The notes: generated by a model from the letters alone, not told the origin. Positions 1-7,284 are shown, counted from the first letter of the stretch. The stretch is DNA of 33,998 bases from Acetobacter nitrogenifigens DSM 23921 = NBRC 105050 (GCF_000429165.1 NZ_AUBI01000024.1:1-33998); one strand, 5' to 3'. A program made the numbers and translations.

Positions 1-1
1 C

Positions 2-280
2 CGGGCGCTCGAATTCGGTCCGGGCATTCTGCAATCGCCGCATTATCGCTGGATGCTTGGGGTGACCGCGAGGTTCATCGAGGAAGGGACGGGCTCGCCG
101 CCGGAGGGTGCGGCCCTCTATAACGCCCACGCTCTTCTGGCAGCCCTGCATATCGACCTAATTGAGGACATGCTCGCAAACGGGCTGTCGCTGGACACGA
201 TCAGGGAAGCCCAGACCAAGCGCGCCTACATGGCAATGAACATTACAGAATCTGACTATAAAATACTCGTACGCACGTGA
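2..280 (+). CDS. Unrecognised protein, 5'-truncated by window edge
   Basis: The frame is open from the first bases of the window to a TGA at 278-280, so the gene starts upstream. The first internal ATG is at 53, but reading continues before it without a stop, so I treat this as the C-terminal 92 residues of a longer protein. The visible part is soluble, with no membrane segment, and has a leucine/alanine-rich stretch that looks helical (ALLAALHIDLIEDMLANG). I do not recognise a family. The last codons (AATCTGACTATAAAATACTC) are more AT-rich than the rest, which may mean the end was altered by recombination. Confidence 0.55.
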   Translation, partial: RALEFGPGILQSPHYRWMLGVTARFIEEGTGSPPEGAALYNAHALLAALHIDLIEDMLANGLSLDTIREAQTKRAYMAMNITESDYKILVRT

Positions 281-431
281 TCGATCATGTCTGCTTTGTG
301 GAGCGCAGAGCGATCGTCTCAACGTCCGAAAGGTAGGCGACTACCGCCTGTCTTGCACATCGTAGAAAAGACAACCAGCCCAGGGGGAGGGCTACCGGAC
401 GCCGCGAAGCAGCACATCATGCCGATGTCCT

Positions 432-896
432 TCATTGAGTGTTTCCAAAGAACGCAGCCTTGCGTTTCTTCTCCGCCTGCCCGGCCCAGATCTGGCGTCC
501 GAGCCACCGTGCGCCTCGATACAACAGATAAGAGATCAGCAGGAATGTAACCAACCCGCCCCACGCGGCCGCCATCGTGAAGGCGAACATGATCCGATGG
601 GCCTGTTCCGGATGCAACGCCATCTCACACAGATCAAACTGGGCGCGGGTCTGCACGGATCCCGGAGCGGAAGGCGCGGACGCCATAGTCGCGCCCGGCG
701 CTGCGGGAGGCAACCAGACGCGGCAGGCCTTTGTCATGGCTTCTGTCCTGTCCATCAACTCCTGTGGAGGTGGGGTGTTTGGCGGCCTCTCGAGCGCCAC
801 GGGCGCAGGCGAGGGATCGGCCTGAGCGAGTGTCGGGGCCGCGCTCGCGAGAACAAGGGCGAGCGGGAGAAAAATGGATCGAAGGCGATAGTTCAT
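432..896 (-). CDS. Secreted/membrane protein, paralogue A (C-WLP...C..LHP type)
   Basis: This is a 154-aa protein. The ATG at 894-896 is preferred over an upstream in-frame codon because GAAAGGA lies about 9 nt before it and a typical signal peptide follows (residues 1-25, ending near TLAQA). A proline-rich stretch follows, then a region with two cysteines (ACRVWLPP and DLCEMALHPEQ), one transmembrane helix around residues 107-128 (FTMAAAWGGLVTFLLISYLL) and a basic cytoplasmic tail. A shorter protein at 5195-5533 has the same order: AC-x-WLP, a second Cys, LHP, one membrane helix, basic tail. The gene is divergent from the one at 1032 across a region holding two copies of the recurrent box. 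Function unknown; a conjugation-channel or envelope role is inferred only from context. Confidence 0.7.
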   Translation of the reverse strand: MNYRLRSIFLPLALVLASAAPTLAQADPSPAPVALERPPNTPPPQELMDRTEAMTKACRVWLPPAAPGATMASAPSAPGSVQTRAQFDLCEMALHPEQAHRIMFAFTMAAAWGGLVTFLLISYLLYRGARWLGRQIWAGQAEKKRKAAFFGNTQ

Positions 897-930
897 GGTG
901 TTCGTCCTTTCGAACGAACCGTGAGCCTCC

Positions 931-992
931 ATCATGCGACGGGATTGTCTTTTTCGTGAATCACTCAGGCGTGTCTTTTTCGTCTCATCATG
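931..992. promoter_or_regulatory. Divergent control region with two recurrent boxes
   Basis: Two facing copies of the window-wide box lie between divergent genes. The first, 931-946, reads CATGCGACGGGATT on the plus strand and serves the minus-strand gene, ending 34 nt before its ATG. The second, 976-992, reads TTTTTCGTCTCATCATG in the direction of the plus-strand gene, ending 39 nt before its GTG. The string TGTCTTTTTCGT also occurs twice in direct orientation, near 945 and 972. See the finding on the recurrent box. Confidence 0.5.
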
Positions 993-1031
993 CGCGCGGA
1001 CGATGGCCGCTCACAGCAAGGAGACAGAACC

Positions 1032-1646
1032 GTGATAACGCACAGGGCCACTCTGGCGGAGAGCGTCCAGCCCCGGGATGATCCAGGGATCAGTGGCGAG
1101 CATCTGATGCTCGAGGAAGCGTCCACTACCAACGCGACCTTTCGCGTCCCGGAATGTCCCGAGACCAGAGCCCGCTACCGACAGGTTGCGCAGGACGGGG
1201 AGGGACCGGTGCCCCATCCACGGTTCCGCGACGGGTGGCGTCTGCATGTCGACATTCTGGGCGAGCGGCGACGCATCGTGGACGGCAGCGTGTTCTTCCG
1301 CCTCTTTCGCGGCGAGGACCAGATCACGCGGCCGTTTCTGCTGGGGATGATGACGTGGGAGGAGGATATGAGGCTCGGCGCCCTTGTCACGGCTGCAATG
1401 CTGGGCTCTCTGGCCTACGAGCAGGGAAAGGTCGATCCGACGGACAGTCCTGGAGAAATTCACAAGACCGGCCTTCTGCCGCAGCTCATCACGCTGATGT
1501 CCAACACGCCCCATGGACTGCGCCCGGACGAAGCGCCCTATCTCAGGGAACTGCTCCATGAAATTGCCGCCTGCCTGATGCAGGAGGTCAAGAGACGAGC
1601 CGGAGAGGTTGCGCCGCCGCCGCCTGCCGTCAAGTTCTGCCTTTGA
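1032..1646 (+). CDS. Unrecognised 204-aa soluble protein
   Basis: The GTG at 1032 is chosen because AAGGAG sits 8-9 nt upstream (CAAGGAGACAGAACC). An in-frame upstream codon at 990 falls inside the regulatory box and has no ribosome binding site. The protein has no membrane segment. Its central part (RFRDGWRLHVDILGERRRIV) looks like a compact alpha/beta fold and the second half is helical (WEEDMRLGALVTAAMLGSLA). It ends in a proline run and VKFCL. The next gene starts about 18 nt after the stop, so the two are probably co-transcribed. I do not recognise a family. Confidence 0.65.
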   Translation: MITHRATLAESVQPRDDPGISGEHLMLEEASTTNATFRVPECPETRARYRQVAQDGEGPVPHPRFRDGWRLHVDILGERRRIVDGSVFFRLFRGEDQITRPFLLGMMTWEEDMRLGALVTAAMLGSLAYEQGKVDPTDSPGEIHKTGLLPQLITLMSNTPHGLRPDEAPYLRELLHEIAACLMQEVKRRAGEVAPPPPAVKFCL

Positions 1647-1663
1647 TACAGGAGATATGCCTC

Positions 1664-2026
1664 GTGCTACCGTTCACACGTTTTCCGCCCGCTCTCGGGG
1701 TGACCGCCGCTCTGGCGTTCTCCCAACCTGCTCTCGCGACCGGGATTAACAGCGGCGTCAGCCAGTTCGGTCCCGCCGTCACGCCCCACGCCGTACCAAC
1801 CCGCTACGCGCAACAAGATCTCTCGCTCGAACAGCTGCTGAACGCCGGTTACGAGATACGCTCCAGCGCCAGCAGTGAAAGCGGCGCGGCGCTAATTCTT
1901 TTCCGGCCGGCGCACATGGACAGACCCGTATCGTGGATACGCTGCGAACTGCTCGGCGACCGGAACGGCGAGGTCATGCTTCACGCCAGTCACGCCGTGA
2001 CGTCGGATTGTCGCGTCCTGAACTGA
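1664..2026 (+). CDS. Small exported protein, unknown
   Basis: This is a 120-aa protein. The GTG at 1664 is chosen because AGGAG (1650-1654) precedes it and a signal peptide follows directly (VLPFTRFPP then ALGVTAALAFSQPALA, with an A-x-A cleavage site). An earlier TTG at 1643 overlaps the previous gene's stop and would add residues before the signal peptide. The mature part has two cysteines (IRCELLG and TSDCRVLN) that could form a disulfide in the periplasm. It follows the 1032-1646 gene closely, so it is probably in the same operon. Function unknown. Confidence 0.6.
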   Translation: MLPFTRFPPALGVTAALAFSQPALATGINSGVSQFGPAVTPHAVPTRYAQQDLSLEQLLNAGYEIRSSASSESGAALILFRPAHMDRPVSWIRCELLGDRNGEVMLHASHAVTSDCRVLN

Positions 2027-2069
2027 CCGCGTCGCGCCTCACATAACGAAACCAGATCCAAGGTATATC

Positions 2070-2708
2070 ATGCCCAGCAACAAGAAATCCGCACCCGACA
2101 AAACTGCCGCGCCGAAGACGACGCCGCCCGTGGATCCGGCGCGCCGACGCTACACGGAAGAAGAGATGGACGAACTGATCGAGAAGGCCTGGCCGGATGA
2201 GCGCGTGGCGGCCTTTGAGCGTGCGGAGAATGATCGCAGCGCCCCGATCGTCGTCGTCCGCGATTTCGCGCAGATGCGGCCCCAGACGGCTCGCCTCGCC
2301 CAGGTGCTCGATCAGGTGTTTCCGAACCAGTTCAAGGGCGTCGAGCGGGGCGAATGGCCGCCTCTTTGCGCCGATGACGGGATGATCGACGTGATTCACC
2401 TGGGCAGGCACTGGATCGTGCAGCTTGGATATGATGGTTACGAGCCGTCGAAGCTGGACTTCGTGAACGCGGCCCGTGATGGCGCAGACCTCGACGAGGC
2501 CTACGAACTCGATTGCGGCGGCTACAGCGACAAGGGATTTGATTCCTACGCAGCGCCTTTCCCATTGACGGATACGGATCGCGCGGAGCTGATGGAGTAT
2601 CTCCAGCGCAACTTCGATCGTCCGGCCAGGAAGGTGGTTCTCGACCCCGAAGAGGATCGCTACGCCAAAAAAGGCGATCGGGTTGTCCCGCTGCGCAAGC
2701 CTTCCTGA
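2070..2708 (+). CDS. Unrecognised 212-aa acidic protein
   Basis: The ATG at 2070 follows a weak AAGG site. The N-terminal 25 residues are Lys/Pro/Ala-rich and look disordered, followed by an acidic helix (RRYTEEEMDELIEKAWPDER). The middle contains HLGRHWIVQLGYDGYEPSKL and an Asp/Tyr-rich stretch. There are no membrane segments or familiar catalytic motifs. The 3' end overlaps the convergent NERD gene by 49 nt. It is probably part of the plus-strand accessory operon starting at 1032. No family recognised. Confidence 0.65.
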   Translation: MPSNKKSAPDKTAAPKTTPPVDPARRRYTEEEMDELIEKAWPDERVAAFERAENDRSAPIVVVRDFAQMRPQTARLAQVLDQVFPNQFKGVERGEWPPLCADDGMIDVIHLGRHWIVQLGYDGYEPSKLDFVNAARDGADLDEAYELDCGGYSDKGFDSYAAPFPLTDTDRAELMEYLQRNFDRPARKVVLDPEEDRYAKKGDRVVPLRKPS

Positions 2709-3265
2709 GCGAGCGCGGTTTCTGACAGGCGCGTCCAGGCGCGCCGTATCCGTTCCGCGACGGGCTGGTTGCGTAGAGCGTCCAGCTCCCGCCTGAGCGT
2801 CTCGCTTGTGAACACAGCCCCCGCGATCTCCGGCGCGATCTCCGGATTTCCCGTTAGCACGACCCTGCTCAGAACCTGGATGTCGGGATCAATGTGCCGG
2901 ATGACCGCATACACGGCCTCGCAGTGGCCGGCGTTCTGGCGCACAGGGCTGTAAACCTGCCCTGTCCACCCGCCAGGCAGAGACTGTTTCCAAAAATCAT
3001 CCCGCGGATCTCCGGAAAGCCTTCCGCGCAGGCGTTTGGTCTCGATCACCATGATCCCGGCCGGGACCATGACGACGTGATCGATCTGCGTCGCCGTGCC
3101 CTGGCGGGTTGGCAGAACGAGATCGTGTCCGCAGGCGAGATCTGAATCAGCGAGGATCGCACGCACCTCGCTTTCGCCCTTCTGCCCCTGAATATCTGCC
3201 TTGAGCGCCCGCAACAGGGCGTGTTCTCGCGCCGTAAGCGACGAAGCGCGGAAACGTCTCACCAT
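2660..3265 (-). CDS. NERD-domain nuclease-related protein
   Basis: This 201-aa protein has the order of motifs of the NERD (nuclease-related) domain: GQKGESEVRAIL (the GxxGE helix, about residues 27-38), TQIDHVVMVPAGIMVIETK (residues about 59-77, matching the D-x(n)-ExK core of restriction-endonuclease-like folds), then SPVRQNAGHCEAV with the family's conserved Gln. NERD proteins occur alone or fused to helicases and kinases and are thought to act on DNA, but their substrates are mostly undefined. The ATG at 3265 has only a weak GGACTGAAG upstream; a GTG is the next codon. It is transcribed towards the 2070 gene and is preceded, 3 nt away, by the 3269-3535 gene, so those two form a minus-strand operon. 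Confidence 0.75.
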   Translation of the reverse strand: MVRRFRASSLTAREHALLRALKADIQGQKGESEVRAILADSDLACGHDLVLPTRQGTATQIDHVVMVPAGIMVIETKRLRGRLSGDPRDDFWKQSLPGGWTGQVYSPVRQNAGHCEAVYAVIRHIDPDIQVLSRVVLTGNPEIAPEIAGAVFTSETLRRELDALRNQPVAERIRRAWTRLSETALAQEGLRSGTTRSPFLA

Positions 3266-3268
3266 GCT

Positions 3269-3535
3269 TCAGTCCGCCTGCGCGGGGGCTGGTTGGGTGC
3301 GCGCCTCACGCTTCCGTCTATGAGCCGCCATCTGGCGGGCGCGGACGAGTTCGCGGTTGCGGGCGTAGTAGCGCTGGTGCTTCGTCCGGGGGTCGCCTTT
3401 CGTCCGAGGAAAGCGCCTCGACTTGTGTGGCGAGCCGTTCTCCGCGATCACGATATCCTGCGCCTGATCAGGCAGGATGTGCGTGTCGTCGCTTTCAGGC
3501 GTGACGGCGAGTGGGGCGTGTTTGTTCCCGGGCAT
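3269..3535 (-). CDS. Small basic protein, unknown
   Basis: This is an 88-aa protein whose second half is very basic (TKHQRYYARNRELVRARQMA, then RRKREAR). That suggests nucleic acid binding, although no defined domain is visible. The ATG at 3535 has a near-perfect ribosome binding site (AAGGAGG, 6-7 nt upstream). The recurrent box lies 38 nt upstream. The stop is 3 nt from the start of the NERD gene, so the two are probably translated together and may work as a pair. Confidence 0.65.
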   Translation of the reverse strand: MPGNKHAPLAVTPESDDTHILPDQAQDIVIAENGSPHKSRRFPRTKGDPRTKHQRYYARNRELVRARQMAAHRRKREARTQPAPAQAD

Positions 3536-3573
3536 ACGGTCCTCCTTATCCGTTCGCCCGAGAGTCTGGCGAT

Positions 3574-3591
3574 CGTATGCGACGAAACAGG
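3574..3591 (-). promoter_or_regulatory. Recurrent box upstream of 3269-3535 gene
   Basis: The plus strand reads CGTATGCGACGAAACAGG. Read in the gene's direction this is CCTGTTTCGTCGCATACG, a close match to the shared box, placed 38 nt before the ATG at 3535. Confidence 0.5.
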
Positions 3592-3612
3592 GATTATTCG
3601 CCTGGTGATCGG

Positions 3613-4734
3613 TCAGCCTCCCGGAGACGGTCGACGAGATCGAGGAGGGCGCGGCAATGGATCAGTTTCCGGCGCCGTGTCTTTGCCGCCACGGGGGCTG
3701 ACGCTTCGTTCGAACCATTCAGTCGAGGCTGAACCCGAATGGGGTGGGGACGCGGGTGTTAACGCGGACGCCAGGCGGCTGAAGCCTTCGGCCTGGGGCT
3801 TTCGGGAAAGCAGGGGAGTTCCGTCTGGCGGCGGGCCGGGAAAGTCCGATGTAACGGTCAGGGAGGCGGTGTCTCCTACTGTCAGGTTGCGTGACGATAC
3901 GTCGTGCCCGGGCACGACGATCATGCCATGAGTGGTATCTACGCAACCGCTTCGGGCAGTTACTGCAGCAAGCTTCCCGGACACTGTTTCTCCTGGACGC
4001 GCTGTACGGATGCTCAGGGACAGCGGCTCTACTCCCTGTTGCCGAAGATGGGCGAAGATTTCCGCCAGCGCCGTGCTGCGGGCGGGATCGACCGCATCTT
4101 CCAGAAGGTGCCGCATGGCCTTGCCGGCAGGGTCAGCTATGCCCGCGATTGATGCCTCTATCATCCGCGGCCTGGTGATGACGGAGAAGCGGACTTCGTG
4201 TCGGTAACGTCGCCCGAGTTCGGATATGAAGGCTTCCTGAGCGCGCCCGTTCCCCTCTCGGAACGGATGGACGTAATTCAGTTCGTTCAGGACCTGGCCG
4301 GCGACGGCGGCAAACCGTTTGACCGTCGCATTGTGTAGTGTGTCGGGATTACGGATTGGCCTGAAGGCTTCGGTCAGACCCATTTCCAGGCGGGACCCCG
4401 GGAGGAAGGTGGTCTCGCCCTTTCTCAGGAAACCAATGGGTTCCACCGGTCTGCCGTCAACGACAGGGCGTTCGTTTCGGGTATGACCCGCCCATTCATA
4501 TATGTCACTGAAGAGATGCCTGTGAATGGCCTTGAGGTGGTCGGCGTCAAAGTTTCCGACCGGCCCGGCCCCTGATCGCAATTCGATCTGGCGTTGCCGA
4601 CTGCTCCGGTATTCGGCTTGGGACAGCCTTGAATGACTTCGCAGACCGAGGCGGTTTCGCAACACGTCAACTTGGTCGGGGTCATTGGATGTGTTGGGGT
4701 AGGTATAACCGTGCTGGGCGGCGCCGCTTGTCAT
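3613..4734 (-). CDS. Fic-domain toxin (VbhT-like), Fic plus OB-like region
   Basis: This 373-aa protein has a complete Fic core: the catalytic motif HPFREGNGR at residues 156-164 (His156 is the expected catalytic base), and a flap-like stretch around PIGFLRKGETTFLPG (residues 99-113). Fic enzymes usually transfer AMP from ATP to target proteins. Residues about 240-290 (RPGETVSGKLAAVT, IVVPGHDVSSRNLTVGDTA) look like the OB-type beta domain that follows Fic in VbhT of Bartonella. The C-terminal 90 residues are Pro/Ser/Arg-rich and disordered, and I see no BID secretion domain. The antitoxin gene lies directly upstream (11 nt). AGGCGG precedes the ATG. VbhT is a conjugation-linked interbacterial effector, and the transfer genes here fit such a role, but translocation is inference. 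Confidence 0.8.
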   Translation of the reverse strand: MTSGAAQHGYTYPNTSNDPDQVDVLRNRLGLRSHSRLSQAEYRSSRQRQIELRSGAGPVGNFDADHLKAIHRHLFSDIYEWAGHTRNERPVVDGRPVEPIGFLRKGETTFLPGSRLEMGLTEAFRPIRNPDTLHNATVKRFAAVAGQVLNELNYVHPFREGNGRAQEAFISELGRRYRHEVRFSVITRPRMIEASIAGIADPAGKAMRHLLEDAVDPARSTALAEIFAHLRQQGVEPLSLSIRTARPGETVSGKLAAVTARSGCVDTTHGMIVVPGHDVSSRNLTVGDTASLTVTSDFPGPPPDGTPLLSRKPQAEGFSRLASALTPASPPHSGSASTEWFERSVSPRGGKDTAPETDPLPRPPRSRRPSPGG

Positions 4735-4745
4735 CCGGCCGCCTG

Positions 4746-4955
4746 TCAGTCGCCTTTTCGAATGGAGGCTCGCATTTCGCTACCCAGTTCACTAAGGGTC
4801 ATCAGCCCCGCGACATAACGATCCGTTGCCTCTTCCAGAACAGGATCGTGTACGTAACCCTGACGATAGTCGGATGCTCTGGCTTCTTCTGCTGCGCGAC
4901 GGCGACGCTCGGACTCTTCTGCGCTGATCGGGCGGGCGATAACGGTCTGTTCCAT
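4746..4955 (-). CDS. VbhA-family antitoxin of the Fic toxin
   Basis: This is a 69-aa all-helical protein with the VbhA layout: a short N-terminus, a Glu/Arg-rich helix (SAEESERRRRAAEEARAS), the inhibitory-helix region, then EEATDRYVAGLMTLSELGSE. Class I Fic antitoxins insert a helix with the motif S/T-x-x-x-E-G/N into the ATP site; the Glu displaces the ATP gamma-phosphate. Here the only matching segment is S28-DYR-Q32-G33, so the key Glu is replaced by Gln (CAG codon on the minus strand). GGGGGA precedes the ATG at 4955, and a good promoter lies at 4981-5011. The gene is the first in a two-gene operon with the Fic toxin. Confidence 0.8.
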   Translation of the reverse strand: MEQTVIARPISAEESERRRRAAEEARASDYRQGYVHDPVLEEATDRYVAGLMTLSELGSEMRASIRKGD

Positions 4956-4980
4956 AAGGCGTCCCCCTTTTTATGGATTT

Positions 4981-5011
4981 ATTATATAGCGCATTTCTCT
5001 CGTTATATCAA
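4981..5011 (-). promoter_or_regulatory. Promoter of the VbhA-Fic operon
   Basis: On the minus strand, TTGATA (5006-5011) and TATATA (4983-4988) are spaced by 17 nt, close to the sigma-70 consensus. They lie in a locally AT-rich stretch about 30 nt upstream of the antitoxin ATG. Confidence 0.6.
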
Positions 5012-5047
5012 TATTTTACTATGAAATTCGTCAAGAGTCGGCGGATG

Positions 5048-5077
5048 TTCAGCGTTTTCCGGCCGGAAAACGCTGAA
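5048..5077. repeat. Perfect 30-bp palindrome
   Basis: Two 15-base arms (TTCAGCGTTTTCCGG and its exact complement) meet with no spacer. No U-tract follows on either strand, so it is not a typical terminator. It lies in the 180-nt gene-free stretch between the antitoxin promoter and the 3' end of the 5195-5533 gene. It could be an operator for a dimeric regulator, a partition or recombination site, or a cruciform. Confidence 0.7.
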
Positions 5078-5194
5078 CGGTGACGGAAAAGCTTTCAGTT
5101 CCCTGGCGAGGGTGGGCGCGGCCGTGTCGAGGAGGTTTGGTCAGGCGTCCCTTTGCGCGCAGAAGGGCTGGCGATGGAAAGGTCCGGACACTGC

Positions 5195-5533
5195 CTAGAA
5201 TTGGAGTGACGCCCTCCTGTGCCGAATGAGACGCCAGAGCCGCTCCCCGGCCCGGGCGATGATCAGTCCAGACAGGGCGAAAATCGCCGCGGCGCCAACC
5301 AGCCCCAGAATTCCAAGCCACAGGAAAAGCGTGTCGGTCGCGTGCGGATGCAGAACTGCACTGCACACGTTGACGGCTTGTACGGTGCTCTCGGGTTCAA
5401 GAACCGGGGTCGGGAGCGGTTGCCCCTTCACAACGTGCGGCATGGTGGTTGGAAGCCATGCCTGGCAGGCCGCGCCAAGCTCGTGCAGTGGTCCGGTGAT
5501 CGATGGCGGGGGCGGCGGGGCAGGTTGGCTCAC
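5195..5533 (-). CDS. Membrane protein, paralogue B (C-WLP...C..LHP type)
   Basis: This is a 112-aa protein. The GTG at 5533 is chosen because GAGGAAG lies 6-8 nt upstream; the frame stays open much further back, but that extension shows no coding character and runs antisense to the genes at 5747-6289. The protein has a proline run (PAPPPPPS), ACQAWLPTT, a second cysteine (NVCSAVLHPH), one transmembrane helix (LFLWLGILGLVGAAAIFALS, about residues 75-94) and a basic tail (ERLWRLIRHRR). The order matches the 432-896 protein, so the two are paralogues. There is no clear signal peptide, unlike paralogue A. Function unknown. Confidence 0.65.
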   Translation of the reverse strand: MSQPAPPPPPSITGPLHELGAACQAWLPTTMPHVVKGQPLPTPVLEPESTVQAVNVCSAVLHPHATDTLFLWLGILGLVGAAAIFALSGLIIARAGERLWRLIRHRRASLQF

Positions 5534-5575
5534 GGGATCTTCCTCGGGTTGAGAACAGCCCCGAGAAGAGAAGAT

Positions 5576-5595
5576 CAGGATGCGACGAAAAACAC
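5576..5595 (-). promoter_or_regulatory. Recurrent box upstream of 5195-5533 gene
   Basis: The plus strand reads CAGGATGCGACGAAAAACAC. In the gene's direction this gives GTGTTTTTCGTCGCATCCTG, one of the best matches to the shared box, 42 nt before the GTG. Confidence 0.5.
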
Positions 5596-5746
5596 GAAAC
5601 TGAAAAATGAGGACTGAAGGAGAAAAACCCGGGTCACAGGCCATCGCGTCGCCGCAATGGTTCGCCCCTGCGGGGCCGCGCTCCGCGCGCCATTGCCCCG
5701 CCGCGATGTCTGTGACCGCCGCATGGTGTCCAACAGGAGAAAATCC

Positions 5747-6289
5747 ATGCATCCCCACCCGATCTCTCTTGAGCCGGTCTTCCGTGGTCGACTGAGCGAC
5801 CTGCCACAGGAGATCGCCAGAGGCCGTCCAGGCGCGCGGCTGGTCTCGGTCTCCGTCGCGCCGTTCGATTGCGTCGACGACGTGCGGACCCGGCTCCTTG
5901 ATGACATCGTGCGGGAGTTCGATCACCGCCGCTGGATGGAGGACAGTTTCTCCGCGTGGCGCGCGGTTCTGCAACCCGCCGTAGAACTGGCCTATCCCGG
6001 ACCCGCATCGGATCAGGCGCAGCCCGACGCCCCACAGCCGCCGCTTGACGCCCAGCCGTGGCGGCTTGCCGACGATCAGGACACCTACGGCGAACGCGCC
6101 GCGTGGTGGATCGTCGTCGACGGTTCCCTCGATCGCGAGCTGAGCGACGCCTTCCCCACTGCCGCTCTGGCGCAAGCCTGCGCTGATCGGCTCAACAGGG
6201 AGGATCCCAACGCCGAATGGTATCGACACTGGTTTCTCGCCAGCCCGGAGACTTCCGTTCTCTCGCCGCTCGCCCCGGAGACATTGTGA
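5747..6289 (+). CDS. Unrecognised 180-aa acidic protein
   Basis: The ATG at 5747 has AGGAGA 6 nt upstream (AACAGGAGAAAATCC); earlier in-frame codons back to 5657 have no such site. The protein is soluble and rich in Asp, Arg and Pro, with several Trp residues (RRWMEDSFSAWRAVLQP, AAWWIVVDGSL, EWYRHWFL). The stop overlaps the next start (TGATG), so the two genes are translationally coupled. No family recognised. Confidence 0.65.
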   Translation: MHPHPISLEPVFRGRLSDLPQEIARGRPGARLVSVSVAPFDCVDDVRTRLLDDIVREFDHRRWMEDSFSAWRAVLQPAVELAYPGPASDQAQPDAPQPPLDAQPWRLADDQDTYGERAAWWIVVDGSLDRELSDAFPTAALAQACADRLNREDPNAEWYRHWFLASPETSVLSPLAPETL

Positions 6290-6993
6290 TGGCGAACTGG
6301 AGCGCCAATCACTACGAAATTTCCGGCTCGGCGAAGGACATCGCGCGCGCGGCCGCGTATCTCGGACTGATGGCCGAGATCGACGAAGCAGGCCGTCTCG
6401 CCTTCGTCGTGAACGGCCGATGGGATGCAACCGAATATGGCGTCGGCGACGATCTGGCCGCCCGCTTCCCGGCGCTGTCGATCACATGCGCCTATGCGCC
6501 AGAGGAAGCGAACTTCCAGATTCATGAGCTGGTGGCGTGGGAGCGGGGGAGGCGGCTTTTTACCGCCGATTTCGCTTCCGACTGGGAAGGCATGGTGCTG
6601 GACCTCACCGCTCCCCATTGCGATTGCACCGTCCGGCTTCTCCGTTCCACTCCGGCCAGTGCGATGGCGTGCCGCCATTTCGGGATGCGCCAGCAAAATC
6701 AGGCCCTCCTCGCTCGAGGCGCACAGGCGTCACGCTGGTTCGTCGTCGAACGCCATGATGATCAGACGGTCGCCTTCCGCCTGCCCACTTCGGGTGAATC
6801 AGCGGGCGAGGCGGTCATCGTCGACCATGAGGCGCATGTCGCCCGTCTATACAGCGGCGTGGATCCGTGGGGACTCTATCGTGACGTTCAGGGTGTGAGC
6901 GGGGACGGGTTTCTCGCGTTGCTCACTGGCCTGGCCGCAGAGGTTTCCAGCGAGGTTCAGGATGAAAAATCACTCGCCCTCATCACCATATAG
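6289..6993 (+). CDS. Unrecognised 234-aa protein (MANW start, DUF1281-like N-terminus)
   Basis: The ATG at 6289 overlaps the previous stop and has GGAGA upstream, so I prefer it to the in-frame codon at 6217. The N-terminus (MANWSANHYEISGSAKDI) resembles the MANWC-N-L-x-x-x-G start of DUF1281/YubB-like plasmid and phage proteins, which have a ferredoxin-like fold. The match stops there, so this is a weak hint. A Cys/His-containing stretch (LTAPHCDCTVRLL) and RWFVVERHDDQTVAFRLPT follow. There is no membrane segment. The 3' end overlaps the convergent 6970-7161 gene. Confidence 0.65.
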   Translation: MANWSANHYEISGSAKDIARAAAYLGLMAEIDEAGRLAFVVNGRWDATEYGVGDDLAARFPALSITCAYAPEEANFQIHELVAWERGRRLFTADFASDWEGMVLDLTAPHCDCTVRLLRSTPASAMACRHFGMRQQNQALLARGAQASRWFVVERHDDQTVAFRLPTSGESAGEAVIVDHEAHVARLYSGVDPWGLYRDVQGVSGDGFLALLTGLAAEVSSEVQDEKSLALITI

Positions 6994-7161
6994 ACCATAA
7001 TACATCAGGCCCCCCATAGATATGATGTGAAACCCCACCAGTCCCGCAAATATCGGCCACCACTGATAGCCAATCACTCCGATTTTCATCAGGATTCCGA
7101 TGACTATTGCGCCAATCATCGTAGTAATCGCAGCGATGATCTGCTTGGTTTTTAGCATCAT
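6970..7161 (-). CDS. Small two-helix membrane protein
   Basis: This is a 63-aa protein with two transmembrane helices (IIAAITTMIGAIVIGILMKI and WWPIFAGLVGFHIISMGGLM) and an acidic C-terminus. It starts with a double ATG at 7159-7161 without a clear ribosome binding site. It is more AT-rich than its neighbours and overlaps the convergent upstream gene by 24 nt. It could be a bona fide small membrane protein or a recent import. Function unknown. Confidence 0.5.
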   Translation of the reverse strand: MMLKTKQIIAAITTMIGAIVIGILMKIGVIGYQWWPIFAGLVGFHIISMGGLMYYGLYGDEGE

Positions 7162-7284
7162 TTCATATCCATAAAAGGCTCAGGGCTCGCCGATCTGAAA
7201 ACGTCCCCCGAAGCGCCGGTTCGTCTTTCTCGCGACTTTCGCTGCATCTCAGGATGGCCCCAACGCAGCGCCTCATCGTGTGCG

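Noticed and set aside
5195..6430. 411-codon open frame on the minus strand covering 5195-6430
   Set aside because: Only its last 112 codons (from the GTG at 5533 with GAGGAAG upstream) look like a gene. The rest is antisense to two coupled plus-strand genes with good ribosome binding sites and has no domain character.
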